From Syntrophomonadaceae bacterium (GTDB taxonomy: Bacteria > Bacillota > Syntrophomonadia > Syntrophomonadales > Syntrophomonadaceae), in the NCBI GenBank assembly GCA_012522705.1, contig JAAYJY010000258.1:1-13633 (forward strand): DNA of 13,633 nt. Reading direction: 5' to 3'. Positions 6,820 to 13,633 of the stretch are shown piece by piece. How positions within the stretch are numbered: the stretch's first letter is position 1; each line of letters starts with the position of its first letter. Under the pieces are notes generated by a model. That model worked only from the letters and a program-made list of their open reading frames with translations. It was not told the origin of the DNA and made no database searches. The position numbers were made by a program, and so were the translations under genes.

Positions 6820-9636
6820 ATGGCCAGTATATGGCAGATAAACCAATACGACCGAGAGGCAGCCGATTTGTTGCAGCGGAAATTAGGCGTTTCCCATTTT
6901 ATCGCCGTTTTAATGGTTTTACGCGGCCTCCGTGATCCCGTCCAGGCCGATTACTATCTCAATGCTGGTTTGGATGGTCTTTCCGACCCCTTGCTTATGG
7001 CAGGCATGGCACCTGCGCTAGCCAGGATAGAAAGTGCGGTGCAAAGGCAGGAAAAGATAGTGATATATGGCGACTATGATGTCGACGGGATATGCAGTAT
7101 CGTCATCCTGTTGGAATGCCTGCAGCAGCTGGGGGGCCTGGTCGATTATTATGTGCCCGACCGCTTTGCGGAGGGGTACGGCATGAACAGTGAAGCCGTC
7201 CAGCGGTTGGCTGAACAGGGATGCCGGTTGTTGATCACGGTTGATTGCGGGATAACCTCGGTGAAAGAAGTGGACACCGCGGCCGACCTCGGAATGGATG
7301 TGATCATAACCGATCACCACCACCCGCCGGCCATCCTCCCGGCAGCCCTGGCTATAATAAACCCCAAGCTCGGTTGCCCCCAAGCGGCGGCGGATTTGCC
7401 TGGAGCCGGAGTAGCCTTGAAGCTTGCTACGGCCTTGGCGGCCAGAGGCAATGCGGAAGGAGGACAGCTGCAGGAATGGCTAGTCCTGGCGGCGCTGGCC
7501 GCGGTTGCCGACATGGTACCACTTCAAGATGAAAACCGGGTGATCGTCAAATATGGCTTGCAAGCCATGCCCAGCAGCCAACGAATTGGACTGCGTCAGC
7601 TGATCGAGGCCACTGGGCTGGCCGGCCAGCCTATTCAAGCCTGGCAAATTGGATATATTCTGGGTCCGCGTTTGAATGCGGCCGGGCGGATGGATTCGGC
7701 CCGGGCCGGCATCGAATTGCTGATGAGCCAGGATGAGGAATTGGCGCAAGAGCAGGCCCGGCGGCTGAACAAGATGAATGAGGAACGGCGGGAGGTGGAA
7801 GAGGGCATACTCGGGGAAGCCCTAAACGCCATCGAAGCCCAGCCAGAACTGGAGAAGGAGTCTGTCCTAATGGCAGCTGGGGAAGGTTGGAACATTGGGG
7901 TTCTAGGCATCGTGGCCTCGCGGCTGACGGCTCTTTTCCACCGCCCGGCCCTGGTAATATCCTGGGATGGCGAAACCGGCAGAGGCTCGGCTCGCAGTCC
8001 GGAAGGATTTGATATCTACGCTGCTCTTGATAGTGTGCGCCATTGCTTGCTGGCCTTCGGCGGGCACAAAATGGCGGCGGGGTTGAGCTTGCAGCGCGAC
8101 CAGTTGGGATCGCTGCGAAAAGGCCTTCAGGATCACGCCGCCGGCATAGGTTATCGGTGGGAAACGGATAAAAGATATGCGGTCGATCTGGAGCTGGAGG
8201 AAGAAGACATCAATGTATCGTTCCTGGAAGAGCTCAAACGGCTTGAGCCATGGGGGCAGGGGAATCCGCCGCCGGTCTTCGTGCTGCGGGGACGAATGAT
8301 TCAGAGGACCTCCCGGGTGGGGGCCAATGGGGACCATCTGCGTATGGCGATAGGGTCCAACTACCTGGCCGGGATCGCCTTCCATGGTGCGAAGAACCTG
8401 GAGGACCGTTTCTCCTGCTGTTCCCAGGACTTATTGTTCGGAATGGATGAGAATCTTTATAAAGTAAAGAAAACGATCCAACTCATGATGAAGGACACCC
8501 AATCTTCCTTTCACCCCGATGACCGGTCGTCGGTGGGAAAATTCCGGCGAGGTTTGCTGGGGGGGTTGTCCCGAGCCGCCGCAGAGTTGGCCGAACGCCG
8601 CCCGGTGGTGGTGGTCTATCCGACTTACCGCAGCCTGACCAAGCACCACGCGGCCATGCATTATTATTTTAACCCTGGTAAAGTGATATCCATACACGGG
8701 CATCTATCACCGGAGGAGCGGAGCCAGAGGCGGGAATTGCTGAATCGGGGAGCACCCGCGGTGTTTTTAATGACCGTCGCCAGCTCCAACCTATTCCTGG
8801 AGCAAACTGCCTGGCCTGCCAATTGCCGTTATGTGGCCAGATTATGGTCCTTCGGCCAATCTGGCGGCGGCCATAGCTGGCCGCCCTATATCGAAGTTGA
8901 AGACATCCGGCCCAGCAGCGAATATACCATGTGCCGCGTTTCCGCAGATCCCATTGCCGGGGAGCGGGTATTGATATATGCCAATCGCTCCGCCACCATC
9001 AAAAAACTGAGAGAAACCTGGCCTGACATCCGCATCGAATCGGGCCTGTCGGAGATGGGACAGAGGATAAGGATCCGCCGCAGTTATTGGTCTGATCCCA
9101 AAGGGGCCCTGGTCAGTGATGGCACCCGCACGGTGGTCTGGTCCTTCGCCCACCGGTTTGACAAACTAATCCTGGCCGATTCACCGCTGGGGGGGTATGA
9201 AATGTCACTACTGACCGGGGACTGGGAAGAAACCGCCCAAAGCGTGATAGGAGTGACCTTTGGATCGGGTGCTATGGCTATCAACCACCATTTTCTAGAC
9301 CGACTTTACCCCTCGCTGGATACGGTCAACCAAGTCTGGAGCCACCTGCTCGGCTCTGCGCTCAGGGGAGGCCGGTGTCGAACCGACGAAATCGTTGCCA
9401 GGCTGAAGGAGACGTTTGGCATGTCGCGACTGGAAGCAGTCTCCATCCTGCATATATTGGCTGACTTGAACTTGTGTCACCTACAGAAAAGAAGTAGTAT
9501 TATGGCAATAAACACTGGAAATTCAGGCGATCAGATCAAAAGCCTCTACGGTAGCCCTCATTGGCGGGAAGGGATAGCAGAACGGGCAGCCCTGTCTGAT
9601 TGGGAGATGAGGCTTAATTCGAGTTTGGAATGGTGA
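6820..9636 (+). CDS. recJ: Single-stranded-DNA-specific exonuclease RecJ with long C-terminal region
   Basis: RecJ degrades single-stranded DNA 5' to 3' in recombination and mismatch or base-excision repair. The DHH phosphoesterase core is intact: GDYDVDG (84-90), VDCGIT (141-146), DHHH (165-168) and LPGAGVAL (193-200). The DHHA1 and OB parts follow: RLNAAGRMDSARAG (284-297), GEGWNIGVLGIVASRL (354-369), GRGSARSPEGFDI (387-399), GGHKMAAG (414-421) and EPWGQGNPPPVF (476-487). At 938 residues it is much longer than E. coli RecJ (about 577) and longer than B. subtilis RecJ (about 786). Residues 565-938 form the extra C-terminal region typical of Firmicutes RecJ, here enlarged. The segment at 595-660 (VVVVYPTYRSL, SIHGHLSPEERSQRREL) resembles a helicase C-terminal lobe, which is my inference. 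It is the first gene of the recJ-relA-MBL set. Confidence 0.95.
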   Translation: MASIWQINQYDREAADLLQRKLGVSHFIAVLMVLRGLRDPVQADYYLNAGLDGLSDPLLMAGMAPALARIESAVQRQEKIVIYGDYDVDGICSIVILLECLQQLGGLVDYYVPDRFAEGYGMNSEAVQRLAEQGCRLLITVDCGITSVKEVDTAADLGMDVIITDHHHPPAILPAALAIINPKLGCPQAAADLPGAGVALKLATALAARGNAEGGQLQEWLVLAALAAVADMVPLQDENRVIVKYGLQAMPSSQRIGLRQLIEATGLAGQPIQAWQIGYILGPRLNAAGRMDSARAGIELLMSQDEELAQEQARRLNKMNEERREVEEGILGEALNAIEAQPELEKESVLMAAGEGWNIGVLGIVASRLTALFHRPALVISWDGETGRGSARSPEGFDIYAALDSVRHCLLAFGGHKMAAGLSLQRDQLGSLRKGLQDHAAGIGYRWETDKRYAVDLELEEEDINVSFLEELKRLEPWGQGNPPPVFVLRGRMIQRTSRVGANGDHLRMAIGSNYLAGIAFHGAKNLEDRFSCCSQDLLFGMDENLYKVKKTIQLMMKDTQSSFHPDDRSSVGKFRRGLLGGLSRAAAELAERRPVVVVYPTYRSLTKHHAAMHYYFNPGKVISIHGHLSPEERSQRRELLNRGAPAVFLMTVASSNLFLEQTAWPANCRYVARLWSFGQSGGGHSWPPYIEVEDIRPSSEYTMCRVSADPIAGERVLIYANRSATIKKLRETWPDIRIESGLSEMGQRIRIRRSYWSDPKGALVSDGTRTVVWSFAHRFDKLILADSPLGGYEMSLLTGDWEETAQSVIGVTFGSGAMAINHHFLDRLYPSLDTVNQVWSHLLGSALRGGRCRTDEIVARLKETFGMSRLEAVSILHILADLNLCHLQKRSSIMAINTGNSGDQIKSLYGSPHWREGIAERAALSDWEMRLNSSLEW

Positions 9637-9640
9637 CAAG

Positions 9641-11818
9641 ATGGGCCCACAGACGATAATGGACCGGGTAAGAGAATATGATGCCAAGGCGGACCTGGAC
9701 CTGATAGCCAAAGCCTATAACTATGCGGTTATAGCCCATGGCGAACAGAAACGCAAGTCGGGGGAACCCTACATCATCCACCCAGTGGAGGTAGCTCTGA
9801 TCCTGACGGAAATAGAGATGGACAGTGCTTCGATCTGTGCTGCCCTTTTGCATGATGTTATCGAAGACACCGACTTTGATTATAAGAACCTGGAACAGGA
9901 ATTCGGTGAAGAGATAGCCATGCTGGTGGAAGGCGTGACCAAACTAAGCCGCATCAACTTTAAAAACCGGCAGGAAGCCCAGGCCGAGAACCTGCGCAAA
10001 ATGTTTCTGGCCATGGCCAGGGATATCAGAGTGGTCTTGATAAAATTGGCGGACCGGCTCCACAATATGCGCACCCTGAATTTCCAGCCCGAGCCCAAGC
10101 AGAAGCAAGTTGCCCAGGAAACCATGGACATCTTCGCACCCCTGGCTCACCGCCTGGGCGTTTTCAAGTTCAAATGGCAGTTAGAGGATCTGGCGTTCCT
10201 TTATCTGCAGCCCGAGATGTATTACGAGGTTGCTCAGCGTATCAAAGCCAAGCGCAAGGAGAGGGAAGATTACGTCAATGCGCTGATCCAGCAGATTAGG
10301 AATGGCCTGGAGCAGATCGGGATAGAGGGGGACATCGCCGGACGCCCCAAAAACATCTATAGCATCTATAAAAAGATGCTGAAACAGGATAAACTCATCG
10401 ACGAGATCTATGACAAGATCGCCATCCGGGTCATCGTGGACTCGGTGCCGGAATGCTACGGGGTACTGGGCATAATCCATACCATGTGGAAGCCCTTGCC
10501 CGGAAGGTTCAAGGATTATGTTGCCACACCCAAGCCCAATATGTACCAGTCTTTGCATACCACCTTAATTGGCCAGGGGGGCGAGCCTTTCGAGGTGCAG
10601 ATCAGGACCTGGGAGATGCATCTGACGGCTGAGTCAGGCATAGCTGCCCACTGGCACTACAAGGAGGGCAGCCCCAGGGATCGGGACAAAAAATTCGATG
10701 AGAAACTGGCTTGGCTGCGCCGCATCCTGGAATGGCAGCAGGATATCAATGATGATTCCGAATTTATGGAATCGCTTAAAACAGATCTATTTGAGGATAC
10801 GGTCTTTATCTTCACTCCCAAAGGCGATGTGATTGAGCTTCCGAAGGGCTCCTGTCCCGTCGATTTCGCCTATCGGGTCCACACCGAGGTGGGTCATAAA
10901 TGCACCGGGGCCCGCGTTAATGGCCGCATCGTACCGCTCGATTATCAATTGAGCAATGGGGACATCGTGGAGATCATCACATCTAAGAATTCCACCGGAC
11001 CCACCCGGGGGTGGCTGGATTTTATTAAGACCTCCTCGGCCCGGAGCCGAATCAAGGCCTGGTTCAAGCGCAGCCAGCGTCAGGAGTATATATTAAAAGG
11101 ACATGAGCATCTGGAAGCGGAACTTAGGAAGCGGCACTTCGATCCCAAGGAATTGCTCAAAGAAGGAAAATTGGCCGAGGTTCTGGAACGCTTCTCTCTC
11201 GCCACCTTGGATGACCTGTTTTCCGCGGTCGGTGATGGCAGCCTGACCGCTAATCAGGTTGCCAACCGCATCAAAGAATCATATTTCCCAAATGCCCTGG
11301 TAGAGGATATAATTAATAAACCTGCGGTCAAGACGGGGGCAGGCCAGGAACGGGTGACCAGGTCGCTGCGGGTCAAGGGCGTCGATGATATAGTCATAAG
11401 ACTGGCTCATTGTTGTAATCCGCTACCCGGTGACCAGGTTCTCGGTTATATCACCCGGGGACGGGGGATATCGGTACACCGGTCCGATTGCCCCAACATG
11501 CAGAGCTATCTTAATAATGAAGCCAACCGGGTATTGGAAGTCGAATGGGCTTCCGACAAAGGCAATTACCTGGTGGAACTGGAGATTGAAGCCTTTGACC
11601 GGGACCGGCTGACTTCGGATGTCATGACTGTGATCGCTGACATGAGGATACCGGTCAATTCAGTATTTTCGCGGGCCACCAAAAATGGGCAGGCGGTGAT
11701 GAATCTTAAACTGGAGATATTGGACATGGCGCAGCTCAGCGCCGTTAAGCAGAGGGTGCAGAAGGTAAAGGGTATCCGGGATATCCGTAGAGTACTGCCA
11801 GGCGACAACCGCGATTAG
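9641..11818 (+). CDS. relA: Bifunctional (p)ppGpp synthetase/hydrolase RelA/SpoT (Rel)
   Basis: Controls the stringent response by making and degrading (p)ppGpp. It is a full-length Rel of 725 residues. The HD hydrolase domain has H47, H71-D72, E75-D76 and D138 (LADRLHN), all present. The synthetase domain has GRPKNIYSIYKKM (234-246), RFKDY (289-293), PKPNMYQSLHTT (297-308) and EVQIRT (318-323). The RFKD motif is the RxKD form of bifunctional Rel, not the ExDD form of synthetase-only RelA. The TGS domain is about 386-447. The zinc-finger-like domain has H590-C591-C592 and H613 with C617, and an ACT domain fills about 652-725. The ATG lies 4 bases after the recJ stop with only a weak ribosome site, which suggests translational coupling. 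A second ATG at 9659 is possible. Confidence 0.96.
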   Translation: MGPQTIMDRVREYDAKADLDLIAKAYNYAVIAHGEQKRKSGEPYIIHPVEVALILTEIEMDSASICAALLHDVIEDTDFDYKNLEQEFGEEIAMLVEGVTKLSRINFKNRQEAQAENLRKMFLAMARDIRVVLIKLADRLHNMRTLNFQPEPKQKQVAQETMDIFAPLAHRLGVFKFKWQLEDLAFLYLQPEMYYEVAQRIKAKRKEREDYVNALIQQIRNGLEQIGIEGDIAGRPKNIYSIYKKMLKQDKLIDEIYDKIAIRVIVDSVPECYGVLGIIHTMWKPLPGRFKDYVATPKPNMYQSLHTTLIGQGGEPFEVQIRTWEMHLTAESGIAAHWHYKEGSPRDRDKKFDEKLAWLRRILEWQQDINDDSEFMESLKTDLFEDTVFIFTPKGDVIELPKGSCPVDFAYRVHTEVGHKCTGARVNGRIVPLDYQLSNGDIVEIITSKNSTGPTRGWLDFIKTSSARSRIKAWFKRSQRQEYILKGHEHLEAELRKRHFDPKELLKEGKLAEVLERFSLATLDDLFSAVGDGSLTANQVANRIKESYFPNALVEDIINKPAVKTGAGQERVTRSLRVKGVDDIVIRLAHCCNPLPGDQVLGYITRGRGISVHRSDCPNMQSYLNNEANRVLEVEWASDKGNYLVELEIEAFDRDRLTSDVMTVIADMRIPVNSVFSRATKNGQAVMNLKLEILDMAQLSAVKQRVQKVKGIRDIRRVLPGDNRD

Positions 11819-11824
11819 AAATGG

Positions 11825-11836
11825 GGCGGCGCCGCC
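11825..11836. repeat. 12-bp GC palindrome GGCGGCGCCGCC between relA and the MBL gene
   Basis: Perfect palindrome 6 bases after the relA stop and before the ribosome site of the next gene. There is no T-run, so it is not a terminator. It could modulate the amount of downstream mRNA, or be chance in GC-rich DNA. Confidence 0.4.
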
Positions 11837-11863
11837 GGGATAATATAAGGAGGTTATGATAAA

Positions 11864-12484
11864 GTGATTTTGATGGGCATTGAGATCAGCAGCATGGGTG
11901 TGAACTGCTACATGGTCGGATGCGAAGAGACCCGCGAGGTTGCGGTCATCGATCCGGGGGGAAATGCCCGGGCCATTATCAATATGCTGAAGGAAAACGA
12001 CCTCAAAGCGGTTTATATTATCAACACCCATGGACATATCGATCATATCGGTGCCAATAAGGGTGTTAAAGATGCCACCGGGGCCCAAATATTGATCCAC
12101 GAAGCAGACGCTAAAATGTTGACCAACAGTGCTTCCAATCTCTCCGTCCTGATGGGCTCGGGGGTTACCAGTCCCGCCGCCGACAGATTCATTGAGGAAG
12201 GCGACATAATCAAGATCGGCAACACTGTTGAATTAGAGGTGATCCATACCCCCGGCCACAGCCCGGGAGGAGTGTGCCTGAAAACGGGTGACATCATATT
12301 TGTGGGCGACACTTTGTTCCAGGGTTCCATCGGCCGTACCGATTTCCCGGGAGGATCGTACAAATCGCTTATCCAAAATATCAAGGAAAAATTGCTCTGT
12401 CACGATGATGATGTGGTTGCCTACCCAGGTCACGGGCCAGCTACCACCATCGGTTTTGAGAGACAGCATAATCCCTTTTTATAG
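11864..12484 (+). CDS. Metallo-beta-lactamase-fold hydrolase, glyoxalase-II/YcbL-like
   Basis: A 206-residue cytoplasmic hydrolase with a two-metal site. The ligands are THGHIDH (H56, H58, D60, H61), H132 (TPGHSPGG), D149 (VGDT) and H190 (YPGHGP). The length and motifs fit the short glyoxalase-II-like group (YcbL/YqgX type), which lacks the C-terminal glutathione-binding helices of true GloB. It probably cleaves a thioester such as an S-acyl thiol, but the substrate is not shown by sequence. The start is GTG at 11864, set by AAGGAGG 10 nt upstream; an in-frame ATG at 11873 would be too far from it. It lies 45 bases after relA and before a strong terminator, so it is probably the last gene of the recJ-relA operon. 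An MBL gene next to relA and hisS is a recurring Firmicutes arrangement. Confidence 0.92.
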   Translation: MILMGIEISSMGVNCYMVGCEETREVAVIDPGGNARAIINMLKENDLKAVYIINTHGHIDHIGANKGVKDATGAQILIHEADAKMLTNSASNLSVLMGSGVTSPAADRFIEEGDIIKIGNTVELEVIHTPGHSPGGVCLKTGDIIFVGDTLFQGSIGRTDFPGGSYKSLIQNIKEKLLCHDDDVVAYPGHGPATTIGFERQHNPFL

Positions 12485-12516
12485 AAGGTCATGGCTCGGG
12501 AACCCTAACACAGACC

Positions 12517-12551
12517 AGCTTCTCATCCATCGGAATGAGAAGCTTTTTTTT
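12517..12551 (+). terminator. Rho-independent terminator of the recJ-relA-MBL operon
   Basis: Ten-bp stem AGCTTCTCAT (12517-12526) with ATGAGAAGCT (12535-12544) and a short loop, followed by an 8-T run (12544-12551). It lies 33 bases past the MBL stop and separates this operon from hisS. Confidence 0.93.
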
Positions 12552-12647
12552 CGGAGGAGATACAGCTCAAACAAATTCGAAGGCATAGGATACGAGTGAC
12601 AGCAGCGCCCATGCATCTCTACCATTTAGATAAGCCCGGAACGGCAG

Positions 12648-12711
12648 GTCAGTATCGGTTTAGGAACAGCGTCGGCCAATACGCCCCGCCCCGCGACTGA
12701 CCGGTGCTGAC
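12648..12711 (+). ncRNA. Candidate structured RNA or leader element upstream of hisS
   Basis: A 12-bp helix without mismatch pairs 12648-12659 (GUCAGUAUCGGU) with 12700-12711 (ACCGGUGCUGAC), two of the pairs being G-U. The 40-nt interior allows CAG/CUG (12668-12670 with 12697-12699) and UCG/CGA pairs stacked on it, leaving an asymmetric UUAGGAA bulge. A second hairpin follows downstream (GGCUGUU/AACAGUC, about 12730-12754). No T-box core is found. The good hisS promoter lies further downstream, so this is either a separate small RNA, part of a longer leader from an unseen promoter, or DNA-level structure. Confidence 0.3.
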
Positions 12712-12753
12712 ATTTATACAACCCCGGGCGGCTGTTCGACACGCAGAAACAGT

Positions 12754-12771
12754 CGGGTCACCGGTTACCCG
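12754..12771. repeat. 18-bp near-perfect palindrome abutting the hisS promoter
   Basis: CGGGTcACCGGTtACCCG is symmetric except for one mismatched pair. It ends 5 bp before the -35 of the hisS promoter. Length, symmetry and position suit a dimeric regulator, but no known operator is recognised. As RNA it would form a CGGGU/ACCCG hairpin. Confidence 0.45.
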
Positions 12772-12776
12772 CAAAG

Positions 12777-12805
12777 TTGACAAGCCTTAAGCCTTACACT
12801 AGAAT
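12777..12805 (+). promoter_or_regulatory. Sigma-A promoter of hisS
   Basis: Perfect TTGACA (12777-12782), a 17-bp spacer and TAGAAT (12800-12805). The predicted start of transcription is near 12812, only about 28 nt before the hisS ATG, leaving no room for a T-box leader from this promoter. Confidence 0.85.
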
Positions 12806-12839
12806 TATCCAGAGAAAATACGTAAACGGGGGACTCCTG

Positions 12840-13633
12840 ATGGAAATCAAAGCTCCGCGGGGCACTTATGATATCCTGCCGCCTGAATCCCTCAAGTGGC
12901 AATACCTGGAGCAACAACTGTGGGAAATCGCCGCTCATTTCGGTTACCATGAGGTGCGGACCCCTCTTTTTGAGCATACTGAATTGTTCGAACGGGGCGT
13001 AGGGGACACCACCGACATCGTAACCAAGGAGATGTATACCTTCAGCGACAAGTCCGACCGCAGCCTGACTTTAAGACCGGAAAACACTGCTTCCTGTGCC
13101 CGGGCTTTGATAGAAAACCGCGTTTTTGGGGGCGCCATGCCAGTCAAATGGTATTACACCGGTCCCATGTTTCGCTATGACCACCCTCAGACCGGCCGCT
13201 ACCGGCAATTTCACCAGTTCGGGGTAGAAGTCTTCGGGAGCAAGAGCCCTTATGTAGATGTCGAAGTTATCATCCTGCTGGTAGAGATAATGCAAAGACT
13301 GGAGCTGCCGGATTGGGAACTGCATCTAAATTCGATCGGCTGCCCGGCCTGCCGTGAGACCTACCGGAAAAAGCTCATCAACCATATTGAGCCTTTAAAG
13401 GATAGGCTATGCTCGGACTGCCGGTCCCGCTTCGGGAAAAATCCCCTGCGGGTATTGGATTGCAAGGAACCAACCTGCCAGACTGCAGTAGAGGGATTTC
13501 CTTATATAATAGACAGCCTCTGCGACGACTGTGCCGCCCACTATGCTGTGGTCAAATCCGCCCTGGATACCATGGGAATCAAATATCTGCAGGATAACAA
13601 TCTGGTACGGGGCTTGGACTATTACACCAATAC
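12840..13633 (+). CDS. hisS: Histidyl-tRNA synthetase (3' end outside window)
   Basis: Class II aminoacyl-tRNA synthetase charging tRNA-His. The visible 264 residues contain the family start (APRGTYDILPPES, 5-17), motif 1 region (FGYHEVRTPLFEH, 34-46), LRPENTA (78-84), motif 2 (GPMFRYDHPQTGRYRQFHQFG, 108-128) and the HisA motif LVRGLDYYTN (255-264). Cysteines at 168, 171, 191, 194, 208, 213, 228 and 231 follow the pattern seen in many bacterial HisRS. Two small departures are seen: LRPENTA where LRPEGTA is usual, and FRYDHPQ where FRYERPQ is common. The ATG has a weak GGGGGA site, but the conserved N-terminus fixes it. About 160 residues are missing at the C-terminus. It is transcribed from its own promoter, separate from the recJ-relA operon. 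Confidence 0.95.
   Translation, partial: MEIKAPRGTYDILPPESLKWQYLEQQLWEIAAHFGYHEVRTPLFEHTELFERGVGDTTDIVTKEMYTFSDKSDRSLTLRPENTASCARALIENRVFGGAMPVKWYYTGPMFRYDHPQTGRYRQFHQFGVEVFGSKSPYVDVEVIILLVEIMQRLELPDWELHLNSIGCPACRETYRKKLINHIEPLKDRLCSDCRSRFGKNPLRVLDCKEPTCQTAVEGFPYIIDSLCDDCAAHYAVVKSALDTMGIKYLQDNNLVRGLDYYTN

Noticed and set aside
12640..12680. SRP RNA domain IV resemblance (CAGGTCAG...GGAACAGC)
   Set aside because: The invariant GGUCAGG and GGAAGNAGC tetraloop region is not preserved and the helix pairs differently.
12552..12839. T-box leader for hisS
   Set aside because: No AGGGTGGNACCGCG core or terminator/antiterminator pair, and the consensus promoter lies only about 28 nt before the start codon.
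1..13633. CRISPR arrays, transposons, prophage or toxin-antitoxin genes, tRNA or rRNA genes
   Set aside because: None found. There are no regularly spaced repeats, no transposase or integrase motifs and no tRNA-like cloverleaf.

Overview
The window looks like chromosomal core DNA of an anaerobic Gram-positive bacterium (Firmicutes/Clostridia). The nearest flavour is a Syntrophomonadales- or Peptococcaceae-type formate-using anaerobe, but I cannot name a species. The reasons are strong AGGAGG-type ribosome sites, TTG and GTG starts with sigma-A-like promoters, a DUF896 (YnzC-type) protein, the recJ-relA-hisS neighbourhood, and a Tat-exported, selenocysteine-containing formate dehydrogenase next to two MoeA-type genes.

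Left part (1-4581), molybdenum enzymes. On the minus strand is the N-terminal third of a formate dehydrogenase catalytic subunit, running off the left edge. A simple ORF scan ends it at an in-frame TGA (324-326). That TGA is a selenocysteine codon: the frame continues with family sequence to the window edge, and a SECIS hairpin starts at the expected distance. Upstream on the same strand is a MoeA fused to a C-terminal molybdate-binding-type domain, with a TTG start. A second, ordinary moeA diverges from it on the plus strand. Together these genes would supply and use the molybdenum or tungsten pterin cofactor.

Middle part (4582-6705). About 700 bases without a convincing gene hold several inverted repeats and a chain of at least four hairpins (4822-4929), a candidate structured RNA. 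Then come two minus-strand genes, each with its own terminator: a PRK06851-type P-loop ATPase and a 57-residue DUF896 protein with a GTG start.

Right part (6820-13633), plus strand. A tight set recJ (4-base gap) relA (45-base gap) MBL-fold hydrolase ends at a strong terminator. It joins single-strand exonuclease repair, (p)ppGpp stringent control and a glyoxalase-II-like hydrolase. After a gap of about 290 bases with unusual dyads and a near-consensus sigma-A promoter, hisS (histidyl-tRNA synthetase) starts and runs off the right edge. The apt and dtd genes often found in this neighbourhood are absent.

Most of the window is ordinary core genome. The best-supported unusual point is the selenocysteine codon with its SECIS. 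The most open questions are the two structured intergenic regions (4774-4985 and 12640-12772) and the leader region before the formate dehydrogenase gene.
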